This document shows, piece after piece, positions 19,791 to 20,000 of a stretch of 20,000 nt of DNA. The notes below the pieces were generated by a model. That model was not told the origin of the DNA and ran no database searches. It was given only the letters and a program-made list of their open reading frames with translations. The DNA lies in contig NC_135559.1 of assembly GCF_964340395.1 (NCBI RefSeq), positions 1,525,001 through 1,545,000 of the forward strand, written 5' to 3'. The stretch's first letter is position 1. Each line of letters starts with the position of its first letter. The DNA comes from Glandiceps talaboti. Taxonomy: Eukaryota > Hemichordata > Enteropneusta > Spengelidae. The translations under genes were made by a program, and so were the position numbers.

Positions 19791-20000
19791 CACTGTGATA
19801 TGGCTTTGTTAATTTCTTCACTATTTTGACGTTTTTACGAATGAAGTAATATTTCACTGCCAATTACATGATGTGATTCAAATGATGTTTCCGTGTCACA
19901 TACGGGGTATATGATAAAACCTTTATTGCCCGGATATGGGTTTTGCGACCTCGGTAGTAAGACTTACGGATCCGCCTAAAGTCGAGCTCTTCCGTACAAC
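19791..20000. other. Window end, nothing recognised
   Basis: The last ~80 bp (from ~19925) are less AT-rich and may be the edge of another repeat or gene that continues outside the window; this cannot be resolved here. Confidence 0.35.

Overview
This is AT-rich, microsatellite-dense, gene-poor animal DNA. Long (TA)n, (CA)n, (CT)n, (CATA)n and (GGT/GAT)n tracts, a CR1/L2-type LINE, a Penelope-like fragment and a hammerhead ribozyme together suggest a metazoan, most likely a marine invertebrate; the species cannot be named from the sequence. No complete host protein-coding gene, rRNA or functional tRNA is recognisable. Most short open frames lie in simple repeats or read like chance.

Layout. 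1-4855: mostly unique AT-rich DNA with a few degenerate repeats and one weak 94-codon open frame. 4856-5435: a homogeneous 55-bp minisatellite, each unit carrying a perfect ATGACGT/ACGTCAT inverted repeat. 6304-7100: a 29-bp minisatellite, then CA-rich and (CT)n microsatellites. 7938-8126: (CATA)n and (CA)n. 8844-8961: (TA)n. 8962-12885: a LINE with an SGNH-hydrolase ORF1 that lacks its start, an intact 955-codon endonuclease/reverse transcriptase ORF2, a 3' UTR stem-loop, AATAAA and a TTA-type tail.

12886-14275 is the most interesting part. Directly after the LINE tail is a 198-bp segment bracketed by 17-bp inverted repeats. It contains a type I hammerhead ribozyme with all conserved core bases. 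Next come (TA)n, a perfect 51-bp inverted duplication, a leader and the first ~24 codons of what looks like a Penelope-like element (PLE) protein, more (TA)n, and a third inverted copy of the same leader piece between two further (TA)n tracts. Hammerheads are known in PLE pseudo-LTRs and in retrozymes, so I read this as a scrambled PLE 5' end embedded in (TA)n.

15575-18056 is a nested structure: ~255-bp imperfect inverted arms flank a 1408-bp element with 19-bp terminal inverted repeats (18/19 identical) next to a TTAA, which looks like a non-autonomous DNA transposon. The last 1.2 kb has a hairpin-headed possible dispersed repeat, a (GGT)n(GAT)n tract and a weak tRNA/SINE-like segment on the minus strand.

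Functionally, the LINE proteins would form a retrotransposition machine (ORF2 nicks and reverse-transcribes, the 3' stem-loop and tail being the likely recognition site). The hammerhead would cut PLE-type transcripts at one defined site. Everything else seen is structural repeat.
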